A DNA stretch of 64,000 nucleotides from Albugo candida (GCA_905220665.1 CAJNAR010000036.1:60772-124771), one strand, 5' to 3'; shown: positions 35,222-45,147, counted from the stretch's first letter. Notes: generated by a model from the letters alone, not told the origin. Translations and numbers: made by a program.

Positions 35222-36232
35222 ATGACGGACGAATTTGAAGTCTTCAGCAATGAAACATTCACTCCATACCAATTTGAAGGATTTTTCACACAATCGGATG
35301 ACAGTGCGCTGAGTAACGTAGACCCACTTTATGTCACAGCACCAATCTCCGATATATATCATGATGTGGATGCGAAAGCAGGCACGGTACAAACTCCGTC
35401 TTGCAATGAAAGTCCCAAAGATATTTTCGATTTTCCTGGTGACGACTGCTTCAATGGGTACGGGCAAATCTATTGCCACAACGAGCACCATGATCCTATT
35501 ATAGAGATCGATGACAACACGATCACATATCTAGCGGTGGAATCCATACATTATGAAGAACCAATCAAGTTCGAGCCTGCTTTGGACTCAATAGATGAAG
35601 CAGTCAAAGAGACTTTGCCTCTTTTCGACAACTTCCCAGTATACTTGTTGGAACCAGAGTCAAACGTAACTTCTGAGCACTTGATGACGTGGCAAACTCT
35701 TCTGTCGAGCGCATCGCAAGAGCCGATAAACTCTTCAACTTTCTTATCTTTGGATTGGGAAGAAAGCCTCGTGACAAGTCCAAAGCCTGAAGTAAAAATC
35801 GTCAAAAAGTCACCAAAACAAATAAATCGAGGTAAAGCGTGCACTGTACCCAACTGCACACGTCGTGCTCAATCCAACGCACGCTGTAAGGCCCATGGAG
35901 GTGGTTCTCGATGCCGATTTCAAGAAGTCGATGGAACAAATTGTACTCGAAGCTCACAAGGTCGCGGTCTTTGCCGAAGCCATGGAGGAGGTAAGCGTTG
36001 TGAGATTGTAGGATGTCATCGTGGTCAGCAACGCAAAGGACTATGCTACATCCATGGAGGAATACGCCAATGTCAAATCCCAGCATGCGTGAAGAAAGAT
36101 CGTGGTAACGGCTTTTGTATCGCGCATGGTGGCGGTAAACGATGCCAATCTCAATTTGGTTGTGTCCGAGCTGTACGAAGGGGTGACTTTTGCCACTCTC
36201 ATTCAAATGAACTTCTTGTGGCCAGAAAATAG
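35222..36232 (+). CDS. WRKY19-like Cys/His zinc-finger repeat protein
   Basis: 336-aa frame from an ATG, no intron. The N-terminal 200 residues are acidic and unstructured. From residue about 207 to the end run five tandem modules of about 25 residues with a C-x4-C ... G-x-C-x2-HGGG-x-(R/K)C pattern, e.g. CTVPNCTRRAQSNARCKAHG, then LCRSHGGGKRC, LCYIHGG and FCIAHGGGKRC. Such modules are annotated as WRKY transcription factor 19-like zinc fingers and are abundant in oomycetes; no WRKYGQK box is present. The spacing suggests zinc binding, and the basic module array plus acidic N-terminus suggests a nuclear regulator, but the target is unknown. Confidence 0.82.
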   Translation: MTDEFEVFSNETFTPYQFEGFFTQSDDSALSNVDPLYVTAPISDIYHDVDAKAGTVQTPSCNESPKDIFDFPGDDCFNGYGQIYCHNEHHDPIIEIDDNTITYLAVESIHYEEPIKFEPALDSIDEAVKETLPLFDNFPVYLLEPESNVTSEHLMTWQTLLSSASQEPINSSTFLSLDWEESLVTSPKPEVKIVKKSPKQINRGKACTVPNCTRRAQSNARCKAHGGGSRCRFQEVDGTNCTRSSQGRGLCRSHGGGKRCEIVGCHRGQQRKGLCYIHGGIRQCQIPACVKKDRGNGFCIAHGGGKRCQSQFGCVRAVRRGDFCHSHSNELLVARK

Positions 36233-36773
36233 CCTGTTTTTTCAACTTTCAAACAATCACTCTGTAGCGTCCATGTCGACTGTTAAGTTTTTACTTGTCT
36301 ATGTTCTGGCCACTCATGTGTTTCATGTCCGTTATACTGCGATGAGTGCATGTGTTTTTTTGTAACAAATAGAGAACATGTTCCCTTTATTGTTCCAATG
36401 TCGAATTTTCACCCTGCGCCATCTGTCACAGAGAACCCGTCTGTACCGCTTTATGCGCCTCAATGCTTCCATCTTTCAATTTTGCATTGTTTTTAGTCAA
36501 TCATGATTCTCATTCCAGACCAGAATTCCTGGCTTGGGCTTTTCCCCGTCTTGTCGCCAGTACCGTCCTCGTGTGCGTCAGACGGAAAGGCCGGCTTGAA
36601 GCTCTATACAAAAGTCGTTTCGCTAGCGACGAAGCTCACCGAAGCTCCTGAGTGACCGCTTTAACTGTGTGTCGCAGTGTTATAATAACACATCAGCCTG
36701 GACAAAATGCCGCCTTTGATCTCCAATCAAAATCATCAATTTAGTTTAATTAACGCTGTAAGATATTTTTCAA
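36233..36773. other. Intergenic region between convergent genes
   Basis: Holds the 3' regions of the Cys/His-repeat gene (plus) and the adenylate kinase gene (minus). No other feature recognised. Confidence 0.5.
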
Positions 36774-39767
36774 CTAACGACAAGTCAGACGCTTGACCTT
36801 ATTGCTCCACATTTCTTTCAATCGTGCAGCTTTGGCTTTTCCTTGAAAATACTGCTTTTTGTTTGCGCTTGTTATCATTCCATTGACAGAAATCTCTGAA
36901 CACAAAAACGGCATATCGTTTCGATGGAATGCATACAAAATAAGTGATTCAGAAGGTGATTTGGGCGTTGACAACTTCATTGATGCAGGATCATTCCCGA
37001 AAGACCCTGGACGTGATTTCCTTAATGTAATGAACGATCCTAATCGCTTGGAAAAGCTCTTCATGCTTGTAGCCGAGTCTGTGGACGTGCGTTTGGATGC
37101 GTCAGAAGTGATACTTTCGACTGAAGAAGTCCGAAGTACGCTTTCCGGAGAATCTTCTGACACCGTTTCCTGAGGAGATAATGATGCGTTTGAAGAGGTT
37201 GAGGTCGGAGACGTCCGTCGAACTACTTGTTTACGTATTGCTTGATAAAGTGAGCTGAAGTTTGCGCCATTCCGAGGAAGTGCTGATTGATCGGGTGCAT
37301 GAGTATATAGCATTTCCTCCTGCGAATTAGACTGCTCCATTTCCAGGACGGTGATTTTCCTGAATTTGGTGAAAGAACTTGCCAACAAAGCTTGCTCAAT
37401 TTCTTGCGGGAGGCATAGTAAGATGCAGTCACGTTGCGGGTAATGGGCGAAAATGGATGCGAGGAATCGGACAATGGACTGCTGATACTGCTTCTCGTAT
37501 GCTTGATGTATGCTAAAGTGTGAAATTGCAATGCAATTGTTCCGAAGTAGTAGCCATTCAATAGCTGCAATGAAGAAAGAGGCAATCGCACTCATGTCGT
37601 TCGTACCATCCTGTTGGATTATGTCACACACGGGGTGAAACACTTCCAACACCTTATTGAGATTTGCATGATATGCTTCGAGACGCACTTTTACTACTTC
37701 CAAGGTGTCATCGTCTCTTATAATACACCGTGACTGAATTTGAGGTGGTGGAGGATTCATTTCTTTGTGGTATGAAAACTTTGTTATTGGATCAATCAGA
37801 CGCCCGGAAATTCGATAGATCACTTGTTCGTCTGGCACTTGCAGTACAAGCATTGCGTCTGGAATGATATCACGTTCCAACATGGCTCGAGCCTGTAATT
37901 CTGTGCGAGGAAATCCATCCAAGAGCCATCCATATTGCTGACAATCTTCATCTTGGAGACGATGTAGAATCAAGTCGATCATGATATCATCTGGGACCAG
38001 TTGCCCAGCATCCATGTACGCTTTGGCCTTGACACCTATGGGAAGATCGTTGTGGATGGCACTACGCAAGATATCTCCTGTAGATACATGGACGACGCCA
38101 TATGCTTGAACAATACGTTCACATTGAGTTCCTTTTCCTCCTGCGGGTGGTCCGACAATGACAAGCTTTGGAGGCGATTGCACTCGTAATGGGCGAAGCC
38201 ACTGCTTGGCACGATACACTTCTCTGATTATTCGATCAGAGACTTGAGCAGGAGACTCCATAGCGTTCACAGAGATCGTTTGGACCTGTAGTTTGGAATA
38301 GACAGCTTGTATGGTGAGGCATGTGTCAGTATACTTGATCAGACGTCTTCGGATTGTTATCACAGAATCATCTGTTTGGTGGACGACCCGACTAGCGATG
38401 CTGGCTGGAGGAGGATTGTGTGTCATATGATATCGTTTACCAGTGTGAGGATCAATTCGACCACCTAAAACGCGGTCAACTACTTCATCTTCAGGAAGGT
38501 CCAGAATTACAAGCATGTCGGGGATGATTTTGGCTGCCAATAGTGCGTTTGCTTGCTTTTGCGTTTTGGGAAACCCATCCAATATCCATCCTCGCGAACG
38601 GCAGTCTTCACGTTTCATCCTGTCCGCCAAAACTTTCACGATCAAAGATTCTGGTACGACCTCACCAGCATCAACGAATATCTGAATGCGTTGGCCAAAA
38701 TGTGTACCGTACTGTGCATGGGATCGGAGTAAATCCTCAGTGGAAAGGTAGACAAGCTCAAACTCTTTGGCCAAACGCTCACATTGTGTTCCTTTGCCGC
38801 TTGCCGGAGGTCCACACATGATGATATTTAGTGGTAAAGTAGCCGTCTTCGCAAGCGAAAAAGCTTGCTGAGGTTTTGTTGCATGGACCCAGTCTCTATA
38901 CATTCCACCAAACATCTTGGCGTACATGTTTGCGTGGGCATACGCATCCAAAGGAAGATGGTTGAAATCATCTGTTGTACATGCCACTCCAATCGTTTCG
39001 CTCCGATCTTTTTCGACGTCAGCTCTGTGAGCGATAAAACAAGCTTGATGATCATCTTGCTCCACTTGTTCCAACAAGCCTTTGAAGGATGTCATATTGT
39101 ATGGCTGCAATTGATATGCGCTATCTTTTTGCTGCAAGAGAGCTTGTATTTGTATGAGTTGGTCCGCATCATTCGTCAGCTTTTCAGCTCGATCAATCAT
39201 CAGATTTTGCATATGTGTGCAGTATTGCGTTCGATCGGCGTGGTACAAGTAGAGATGAGCGCCAAAAGACGAGAGAACCGATTCGCGTGATGTAAAGCAG
39301 TGAGGAAAGACATTGAGTGTTTCCAAATCAAGCTCTGCGTTTGTCGGCAAAGTTATTTGTTGCAATTTGTTGTACGAATGAAAAAGGTGGTGGAAGAAAC
39401 TTGTGACAACATTACAGTGAGACGAATCGGTACACTGAGCAAAAGATGTGATGACCAGACAAGTTCCTTGGCCAAGCATTTGTTGCATTGGCTCATTATG
39501 TGTCAAATGAGCTTGAATTTCACAATAGCTGGGTGACGCTTGCTGTGCTTTAAAGAATTGATTGCTGAGCGCCATGAATGCGATTACTTTTTCCTCATTG
39601 TGGTCGCACGAAGTTTGGACTGCGATCAACAATGTGGAAGCTGTTTTAGGTGCTTCTTGTGGAGAAACACCAAAAATCTGGCAGTGAACTCTCTGTACCG
39701 GCGAATCAAGCGCACTTACGGCTTCGGAGTCGGATTCATCGTACTTGCGAATATGTATACTTTCCAT
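36774..39767 (-). CDS. Large protein with two adenylate kinase domains and a CFAP61-like N-terminus
   Basis: From an ATG at 39767 the frame gives 997 residues. It stays open upstream to an ATG at 39944, but the conserved-looking start (MESIHIRKYDESDSEAV) favours 39767. Residues 1-310 weakly resemble the N-terminal region of the cilia/flagella protein CFAP61. Two nucleoside monophosphate kinase domains follow. The first has Walker A GPPASGKGTQC at 319, ILDGFPKT, and lid RIDPHTGKRYH. The second has GPPAGGKGTQC at 539, LLDGFPRT, and lid RLIDPITKFSYH. Both keep the P-loop lysine, so both could interconvert ATP, ADP and AMP. The C-terminal 250 residues are Ser/Thr-rich with a basic end. A flagellar role (local ATP buffering in zoospores) is inferred only. 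An adenylate kinase call is firm; the N-terminal match is not. Confidence 0.85.
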   Translation of the reverse strand: MESIHIRKYDESDSEAVSALDSPVQRVHCQIFGVSPQEAPKTASTLLIAVQTSCDHNEEKVIAFMALSNQFFKAQQASPSYCEIQAHLTHNEPMQQMLGQGTCLVITSFAQCTDSSHCNVVTSFFHHLFHSYNKLQQITLPTNAELDLETLNVFPHCFTSRESVLSSFGAHLYLYHADRTQYCTHMQNLMIDRAEKLTNDADQLIQIQALLQQKDSAYQLQPYNMTSFKGLLEQVEQDDHQACFIAHRADVEKDRSETIGVACTTDDFNHLPLDAYAHANMYAKMFGGMYRDWVHATKPQQAFSLAKTATLPLNIIMCGPPASGKGTQCERLAKEFELVYLSTEDLLRSHAQYGTHFGQRIQIFVDAGEVVPESLIVKVLADRMKREDCRSRGWILDGFPKTQKQANALLAAKIIPDMLVILDLPEDEVVDRVLGGRIDPHTGKRYHMTHNPPPASIASRVVHQTDDSVITIRRRLIKYTDTCLTIQAVYSKLQVQTISVNAMESPAQVSDRIIREVYRAKQWLRPLRVQSPPKLVIVGPPAGGKGTQCERIVQAYGVVHVSTGDILRSAIHNDLPIGVKAKAYMDAGQLVPDDIMIDLILHRLQDEDCQQYGWLLDGFPRTELQARAMLERDIIPDAMLVLQVPDEQVIYRISGRLIDPITKFSYHKEMNPPPPQIQSRCIIRDDDTLEVVKVRLEAYHANLNKVLEVFHPVCDIIQQDGTNDMSAIASFFIAAIEWLLLRNNCIAISHFSIHQAYEKQYQQSIVRFLASIFAHYPQRDCILLCLPQEIEQALLASSFTKFRKITVLEMEQSNSQEEMLYTHAPDQSALPRNGANFSSLYQAIRKQVVRRTSPTSTSSNASLSPQETVSEDSPESVLRTSSVESITSDASKRTSTDSATSMKSFSKRLGSFITLRKSRPGSFGNDPASMKLSTPKSPSESLILYAFHRNDMPFLCSEISVNGMITSANKKQYFQGKAKAARLKEMWSNKVKRLTCR

Positions 39768-40058
39768 CGGGACTTGGAAATGAAGTAGGTGTGAGCGGCT
39801 CTGAGCAAGTGGAGAAATGAAACAAGTTGGACTAAGAAAAAGAATACGCAGGCAAAGAATACGTTTTATTTCATACGTAGTTATGATAGCCAGTGGAGGA
39901 GATACAAAGAGGTGGTTTTTCCGCACGAGTACCACATTTCCCATTCGATTCGAATCCGAGCCGGAGCTGTGGCTACGCTCTGCATCCAATGACGCCGAGC
40001 TTAGGTTAGCGACTTAATTGAAGTAATACGGTACATATCACACAAATTCTACTCAAAA
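39768..40058. promoter_or_regulatory. Compact divergent promoter
   Basis: Only 291 bp separate the preferred adenylate-kinase start (minus) from the four-helix membrane protein start (plus), or 114 bp if the upstream ATG at 39944 is used. Confidence 0.5.
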
Positions 40059-40961
40059 ATGACTTTCAGAGATTGCCTAACGGAATGCTGCACGGGAAGC
40101 GCGCTCTTTATATTCAATGGAGTCGATTTGATATGTGGTATCATATTATTAGTGTATAGCTTATACATTGGTACACTACATAGGCCCTTGATGTCAACAA
40201 ACTGACACGCTCATTGCTTCTTTAGGCCTCAATCATTATGCAGCCGAATGGCTTTACGGTAAGAGAATTGTTTTCTTCTTCAAGATCACATGAACACGAT
40301 TTATATCGTCTATCTTTCTAGTTCCAATATGCCTTCTTGGTTCGTTTTTGCTCATTACTGTAGCATTGAGCTGGTTTGGTACTTTCAGCCCAAAGTACTC
40401 TGTATTGCTTCCATGCTCTTCAAACTTGTTCCTCTTGTTGGCGATTTTGGAATTCGCCTTTGCAATTGTTATTTTCACACAGAGTGCTGCTATCAATCAA
40501 TTCCTCCGTGACCATCAACAAGAGCTCAAATTAAGGTATCGTTTTTCTTAGTTGTGGTGATTTCACTGACAGTCGGCTGTGTATTAGTGACAAGCAACTT
40601 CAGCGGATTGAGGACAGCAAATTTTTACCCGCCTATTTATTTTTGGGGCTTTTCGTTATGGAGATTATTCGATTTGGATGCGCTACTCGTCTCTTTTACT
40701 CTCGAAAAGATCGACTTTTCCGGTACCGCCGCCTAGGCGCACTTGATGACTTAGAAGCAGAACTCATGGAAGCAGCTAAAGAAGAGGTCTGTTGTTTGTT
40801 CATCTGACTTTGAATGCAAATTTAATTATGCAAGCGCATCGTAGGAAATTACAAAGAAATATTCCAACCTGCGAGATAATTATCAACAGAAATATACATC
40901 AAAAACTAAGCCATGTATCGTGCCGGTAGAGACCCCGGAAACGATTGAGTACATGGTTTAG
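40059..40961 (+). CDS. Four-helix membrane protein, tetraspanin-like, five exons
   Basis: Exons 40059-40170, 40226-40258, 40322-40535, 40588-40786 and 40845-40961, all with GT-AG introns (55, 63, 52 and 58 bp), sum to 675 nt and encode 224 residues in one frame. The start MTFRDCLTECCTGSALFIFN resembles a tetraspanin N-terminus with palmitoylation-type cysteines before helix 1. Hydrophobic helices: about 16-38, 49-68 (VPICLLGSFLLITVALSWFG), 82-104 (LFLLLAILEFAFAIVIF) and 132-151 (LPAYLFLGLFVMEIIRF). The loop between helices 3 and 4 is only about 27 charged residues without the CCG motif of true tetraspanins, so it may be a distant or different four-helix family. The C-terminal tail is charged and helical. 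Its stop is 14 bp from the stop of the convergent coiled-coil gene. Confidence 0.78.
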
Positions 40962-40975
40962 ATGGGAATACTTGG

Positions 40976-42342
40976 TCATGCACGGGAGATGTTTAGGATC
41001 TGAGCCAATTGCTGCACAGACCTATGTAACGTGTGATACTGCTCGGAACAATGTGTCGTACAGTAAGCGATTTCTTTGGAGATTTCTTGAGATGTGTTTT
41101 GAACTTGATCATTTAACTTTTTGTATCGATTGGAAAGAGAACGGAATTCTTTTGCACATATATTCATGTGCTCTTGTATAGCTGCTCGTATCACAGAGCT
41201 ACTCTTTTGTAATTGGGAATACTTTTCGTGGGCATTGAATTCATTTGCTGTCAACATTTGTGTGACAGAGTGCAGCCGTTGGTGTCGTTCAGAACATTCA
41301 TTTTGAATACGCATGTCAATAGCCTCTCTCATGGATTCGAGCTGACGTTTCCATTCTGTATGTGTCTGCTGCAAGGCCGCACGCATTGCTGAAGACTGAC
41401 CAGCCAGGGTCCGTACGTCGCTGGCGAGCGCTAAGGTTGCGCATTTCAGCTCTTTTTTCCTACAAATCGACTAGAGTGAGTTTTTTTATAAGCGGTATAC
41501 AGCTTACAAGTTCTCATGGTCCATGTGGTGTTCCACCGCATCGACTTTCGCCTTGTGGGTCCACTCTGTTGCCTCTTTTTGTAGCACCTGAATTACGTCA
41601 AGTCTTCCCGAGAGCTCATCTTTCTGCGTCCCGAAGACCTTCACTTTCTCTTCCAAGCAAATCACTTCCTTTTTTGCTTTTGAGACTGAGCCAGAAAGGT
41701 GCTCAAAGCGCTCCTGAAAAGTGGATTCTGAATGCCCCAGGAGTTTTACTTGCTCCGTTTGTTTTTTCTCAATGACGTCGAGTGTTTTACCCACCACCTT
41801 ACTCGTCCTTTCCATCACTTTGACTCGATCTCCAAGCTGTTCGATCTTTTTCAGCATTTTTCCTTGCAGATCGTCTAGAAGCCACCCAGCTACATTATCA
41901 CGCTCACGAAGGTGTCAGGGTGTATAAGTACCGATCTCGGACACAAAAGCGTTGGAGAGCGACTCAAATGCATTCTCAAGCGTTTGAATCTGAAAAAAGA
42001 CGAATGAGTGAATGTCTACTCTAAATCATCTTCACCTTTGTGGTTAATTCCTGGACAATTACGCGCTCACGTTGTTGGTGGGAGATGTATTCTGACTGGC
42101 GATCTTCCAATTGCTAAAAATGCAATCAAGACGAAGCCGATAAATATTATTTTGTTAGCGGACCTTCAAATTCTCAATAACGCCTCCAAAATCACTTGTT
42201 CGAGCAGCGTGCTACCGAAAGAGACACGTCACAAATTTCTCTCTTCGGGAACCAGCATTACACTTTGTTGTGTGCCAAATGGCGTCGAATATGAGGATTT
42301 TGTCATCGTATTTGCTGCTCGACGAAGTGCATGTGCCTTCAT
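40976..42342 (-). CDS. Coiled-coil protein, six exons with very short introns
   Basis: Minus-strand exons 42342-42253, 42211-42164, 42113-42036, 41989-41932, 41889-41508 and 41459-40976 sum to 1,140 nt, i.e. 379 residues in frame. All introns are GT-AG and only 41-50 bp; the first (donor gttccc) is the least certain. After a basic Ser/Thr head (MKAHALRRAANTMTKSSYST) the protein is almost continuous heptad-rich helix, e.g. LEDRQSEYISHQQRERV, LDVIEKKQTEQVKLLGH, then EWKRQLESMREAIDMRIQNE. A basic head plus long rod recalls SF-assemblin/beta-giardin-type basal-body proteins, but no diagnostic motif was found, so this is only a suggestion. A structural cytoskeletal role is likely. Preserved frame across five introns supports the model. 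Confidence 0.75.
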
Positions 42343-42455
42343 TAGTCACGAAACGTTTCAGTGAACGTGACATTTGACCCACGAAAGGGTGGCCTTGTAT
42401 ATCACGATAATGTGACTAATTGACGCAAGTAAATTTGTATTTGGAAATTGCGTTA

Positions 42456-43388
42456 TTAATGAAGAATACTTGGGAATGAAAAGTGATTACTTGCCAATGT
42501 GTTCCACACCTGTACCTTGGCCCTAACGAAGCTCTTAAAGGTGGATCTGTCAATACACACAATTGCAAGCTTTGTCCTCCACCGAAAAATTCGCATCATG
42601 TCCAGCATTGCCGTTAATGCTAAATGGCTCGCTTCCTCAGGAGGATATCGATTGTTGCCTGTGGATATGGATGCAAATGTAGCGCAATCGATGCCATCAC
42701 TGTTCCGAATCTCTCGAAGTGCCATCACGTACGCCTCGTACAGCCGCAAGTCGCATTTGCTTTGTTGATGATAATACGGTCCTACACAATGTATCAACTT
42801 CTTTACTCCCTGTATGTTGAACGCAGGTGTTGGATATACAAAAGAACCGTGCTTCTGGCTGAACGTGGTCCTATTTTTGATGAGAAAAGAGTTTAAATTC
42901 GGGCCTGCGAGGCTGTGGATTCTTCCGGCTACACCGATCGCCGGATTAAGCAAGCCACCAGAAGTCGGGAAAGCAATGCAATCGACTTGATGTCCATCAA
43001 TTTTTGTCACACATCCAATATCACCTTCGATAATAAAAACATTTTCCATAAAGCAGCGATGCAACGTTGCAATGGCGAGATAATTTTTCATTTCGAGACA
43101 TCCAACTATAACATCACACTCGACCGGTGACTTTAAAACTTCAGTTTTGCTTGTGAGCGACTTTCTGGAGCGTGAGTGCTGTGGTGTACTTGGAGGTTTT
43201 GAATTGAAAAATGAATCACCGATGTTATAATTTGCTTTCAGTAAATATCTCCATTTTGACGCATTGACTAGATTCTGAATTCCACGATGTGTCTCTTGTA
43301 CGGCAATGCAGTAATGCTCAAGCTCTAATGGCTCCAGGAACGGTATGATAGGACCAAACAAATCATAACAATCCGACAAGCGACCCAT
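42456..43388 (-). CDS. Macrodomain protein with F-box-like N-terminus
   Basis: 310-aa frame from an ATG, no intron. Residues 10-52 (PIIPFLEPLELEHYCIAVQE, then ASKWRYLL) look like a degenerate F-box. A macrodomain spans about 122-282: GDIGCVTKIDGHQVDCIAFP, GGLLNPAIGVAGRIHSLAG (first ADP-ribose loop), the IHCVGP strand at 199-204, and SISTGNNRYPPEEA (second loop, ISTG). Macrodomains bind or remove ADP-ribose. If the F-box works, the protein could recruit ADP-ribosylated targets for ubiquitination, which is inference. The asparagine-rich NAAN motif of many hydrolases is replaced by FPTSG. A decayed paralogue lies at 7.8-8.7 kb and a PARP gene at 32.4 kb. The start is 113 bp downstream (minus sense) of nothing coding; the stop is 113 bp from the coiled-coil gene's start. 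Confidence 0.85.
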   Translation of the reverse strand: MGRLSDCYDLFGPIIPFLEPLELEHYCIAVQETHRGIQNLVNASKWRYLLKANYNIGDSFFNSKPPSTPQHSRSRKSLTSKTEVLKSPVECDVIVGCLEMKNYLAIATLHRCFMENVFIIEGDIGCVTKIDGHQVDCIAFPTSGGLLNPAIGVAGRIHSLAGPNLNSFLIKNRTTFSQKHGSFVYPTPAFNIQGVKKLIHCVGPYYHQQSKCDLRLYEAYVMALREIRNSDGIDCATFASISTGNNRYPPEEASHLALTAMLDMMRIFRWRTKLAIVCIDRSTFKSFVRAKVQVWNTLASNHFSFPSILH

Positions 43389-44331
43389 TGCGAATTGATC
43401 TATTGAGCGGATTGTGCACTCACTTCCACCAGTTTAAACATTGCATGATGGACGACCTAACGGTCGGTTCAATAGAAACAACGTGTTTCAATCACGATGA
43501 CGCGTGATGGCAGTTGCGGTGCGTATTTTGGCCAACCGCTTCTTCGGACTTCATTTTTGCATCGGGAAACTTTATTAAGTAGGGGAATCCCTTAGATCAT
43601 TCCCTTCTAAAGGTTTTACTGCTCCAAATAGTCAGATCAGATATTTTGTGCAAGTGCGTATAGATTTTTCTCATAGGCATTTATGGTGTAGATAATGCCA
43701 CTTCGAATATGCGGCGTACCCAAAAACGTTGCATAATTGCGCGCAAACTTGTTAATTTAGATAATTTATAACGCATGCTGAAGAAAGCCATTGAAGTTGG
43801 TCGCTGTGGGTTTTTCATCAGCAACACATTTATTGTAGCCACGCTAGCCTTTTATCTCAGTTAGCAACAACGTTGCTGCTACAAGGAGGAATATACTCCA
43901 GACCACACCATCATGAATTTCAAACATGGACAGCATGCGTCGGCGCGAACAGCAAGGCAAGGTCCACCTAACTCGCCTCAGCCCTCCAAAATCGTCGGGG
44001 CAATTTATTCTCTCAATAGTTGAGCAAAATAAATGATCGATTAAGACTCAAATAGTTTATACAAGAGGCGATATTTCTTCTAAGCATGTATCTCCAATAC
44101 GCTCACTTCTGCATTACCGGTCCATCATCTGGTAGGACGCAATTGAAGGCCTGCAAAGAACCAGTTCATTCTGTACTATAGATATTCTCAAAAAGCGCTG
44201 CTACAAAACAAAGAGTGCGGATACACGGCAGGAAAAAAAGAAATAACGCTACATTCCTTAACGTACATTGAAGATTATGAAGTCACATTCACAAATGCAA
44301 GAATTGTATCATTATCATTATCATAAAAAGA
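43389..44331. other. No gene recognised
   Basis: Upstream region of the macrodomain gene followed by non-coding DNA. At its right end (44,281-44,331) a few acattcaca-like words resemble the 5S array spacer and lead into the 5S pseudogene. Confidence 0.45.
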
Positions 44332-44428
44332 GTAGACAGCAATCGGCCTCTCCCGCTGGTCAAGCTCTCTCATACTACCCAAAGGTAGGCTGCTCAAGTT
44401 CGCAGAGCAGACAAGACACGATGCTTTC
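44332..44428 (-). pseudogene. Isolated degenerate 5S rRNA gene
   Basis: Plus-strand words gtagacagca, ctggtca, tactaccc, ggctgct, ttcgcagagcagac and gatgcttt occur in the same order and spacing as in the 5S genes of the 60.6-64 kb array. They are separated by many substitutions. The 5' end (cagcctaatatggcc side) is lost. The adjoining left flank keeps traces of the array spacer. It is a dispersed, decayed copy that escaped from an array. Confidence 0.78.
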
Positions 44429-44626
44429 TTTTATTTATTTTTAGTTGTATTTTTCATCACCTGCATAAAACTAGTTACTGGATTATGTTGTTTTCTCTTA
44501 GAAGCTCCATCGGTCGAACTCGTTGTTCTTCTGTTGGACCAGGTATTGTCAAAGAAGTCAGGGGTCCTTCATTTGCGCTTGGTATTGGCAATTCATCGGT
44601 TTTCATTTGTTGATTGATTTGAGCCG

Positions 44627-44917
44627 TCATTGCTTCCAAATTCGGGCATCGAGAGCAAGAAATTCTTTAGGCGTAAAGGACGGTACCATACGCTGTACTG
44701 ATACATCATCATCAACCAATCCCAATAGCATCTCATGTTGATTTAAACGATCAGCCACCAAGGAGACATATTTTGCATGCTTTCTAGGTTCTTGTCTTCG
44801 TATCCATTGTACAAGGGCTTTGACTTCTTCCGGATTATCTCTCATTCCCATGAAGGTGAAGATCCTAGTGGGAATACCAACGAGATCAGAGTCAGTCAGA
44901 TAGCCTGTTATTCTCAT
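44627..44917 (-). CDS. Hypothetical short protein
   Basis: A 96-codon frame from an ATG (MRITGYLTDSDLVGIPTRIF), followed by IRRQEPRKHAKYVSLVADRL and a stop after LALDARIWKQ. No family recognised. It borders the inverted-repeat element at 44.98 kb and could be a transposon-derived frame. Another frame continues downstream, so it may also be a broken or spliced gene. Confidence 0.3.
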   Translation of the reverse strand: MRITGYLTDSDLVGIPTRIFTFMGMRDNPEEVKALVQWIRRQEPRKHAKYVSLVADRLNQHEMLLGLVDDDVSVQRMVPSFTPKEFLALDARIWKQ

Positions 44918-44980
44918 TGATCACAAGTCTATAAAGTTGTGTACAGTATTTACCAAGAAAATAATAATATAAAATAAGGG

Positions 44981-45117
44981 TATCGGTATAGCCACACCCT
45001 AGCTTGATTGAGAGCACCGGTATCGTTACACCCCTAGATATCCTAAATAAATGAGAACCGGTATCACCACACACGCTAAATTTAATTCAATTAGGAAACG
45101 GTATCGCCACACTCCCT
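44981..45117. repeat. Left arm of an inverted-repeat element with CCGGTATCG motifs
   Basis: Four copies of a degenerate motif (best form accggtatcgccacacccc) start near 44981, 45016, 45057 and 45097. The stretch 45012-45080 is nearly the reverse complement of 52,637-52,705, so it is one arm of a long inverted repeat enclosing LINE-1. Confidence 0.8.
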
Positions 45118-45147
45118 AAATTAATTTAGATCTAGTTGCGATACATG

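Noticed and set aside
39945..39989. Start of the adenylate kinase protein at 39989
   Set aside because: That codon is TTG; usable ATGs are at 39944 and 39767, and the conserved-looking text begins at the latter.
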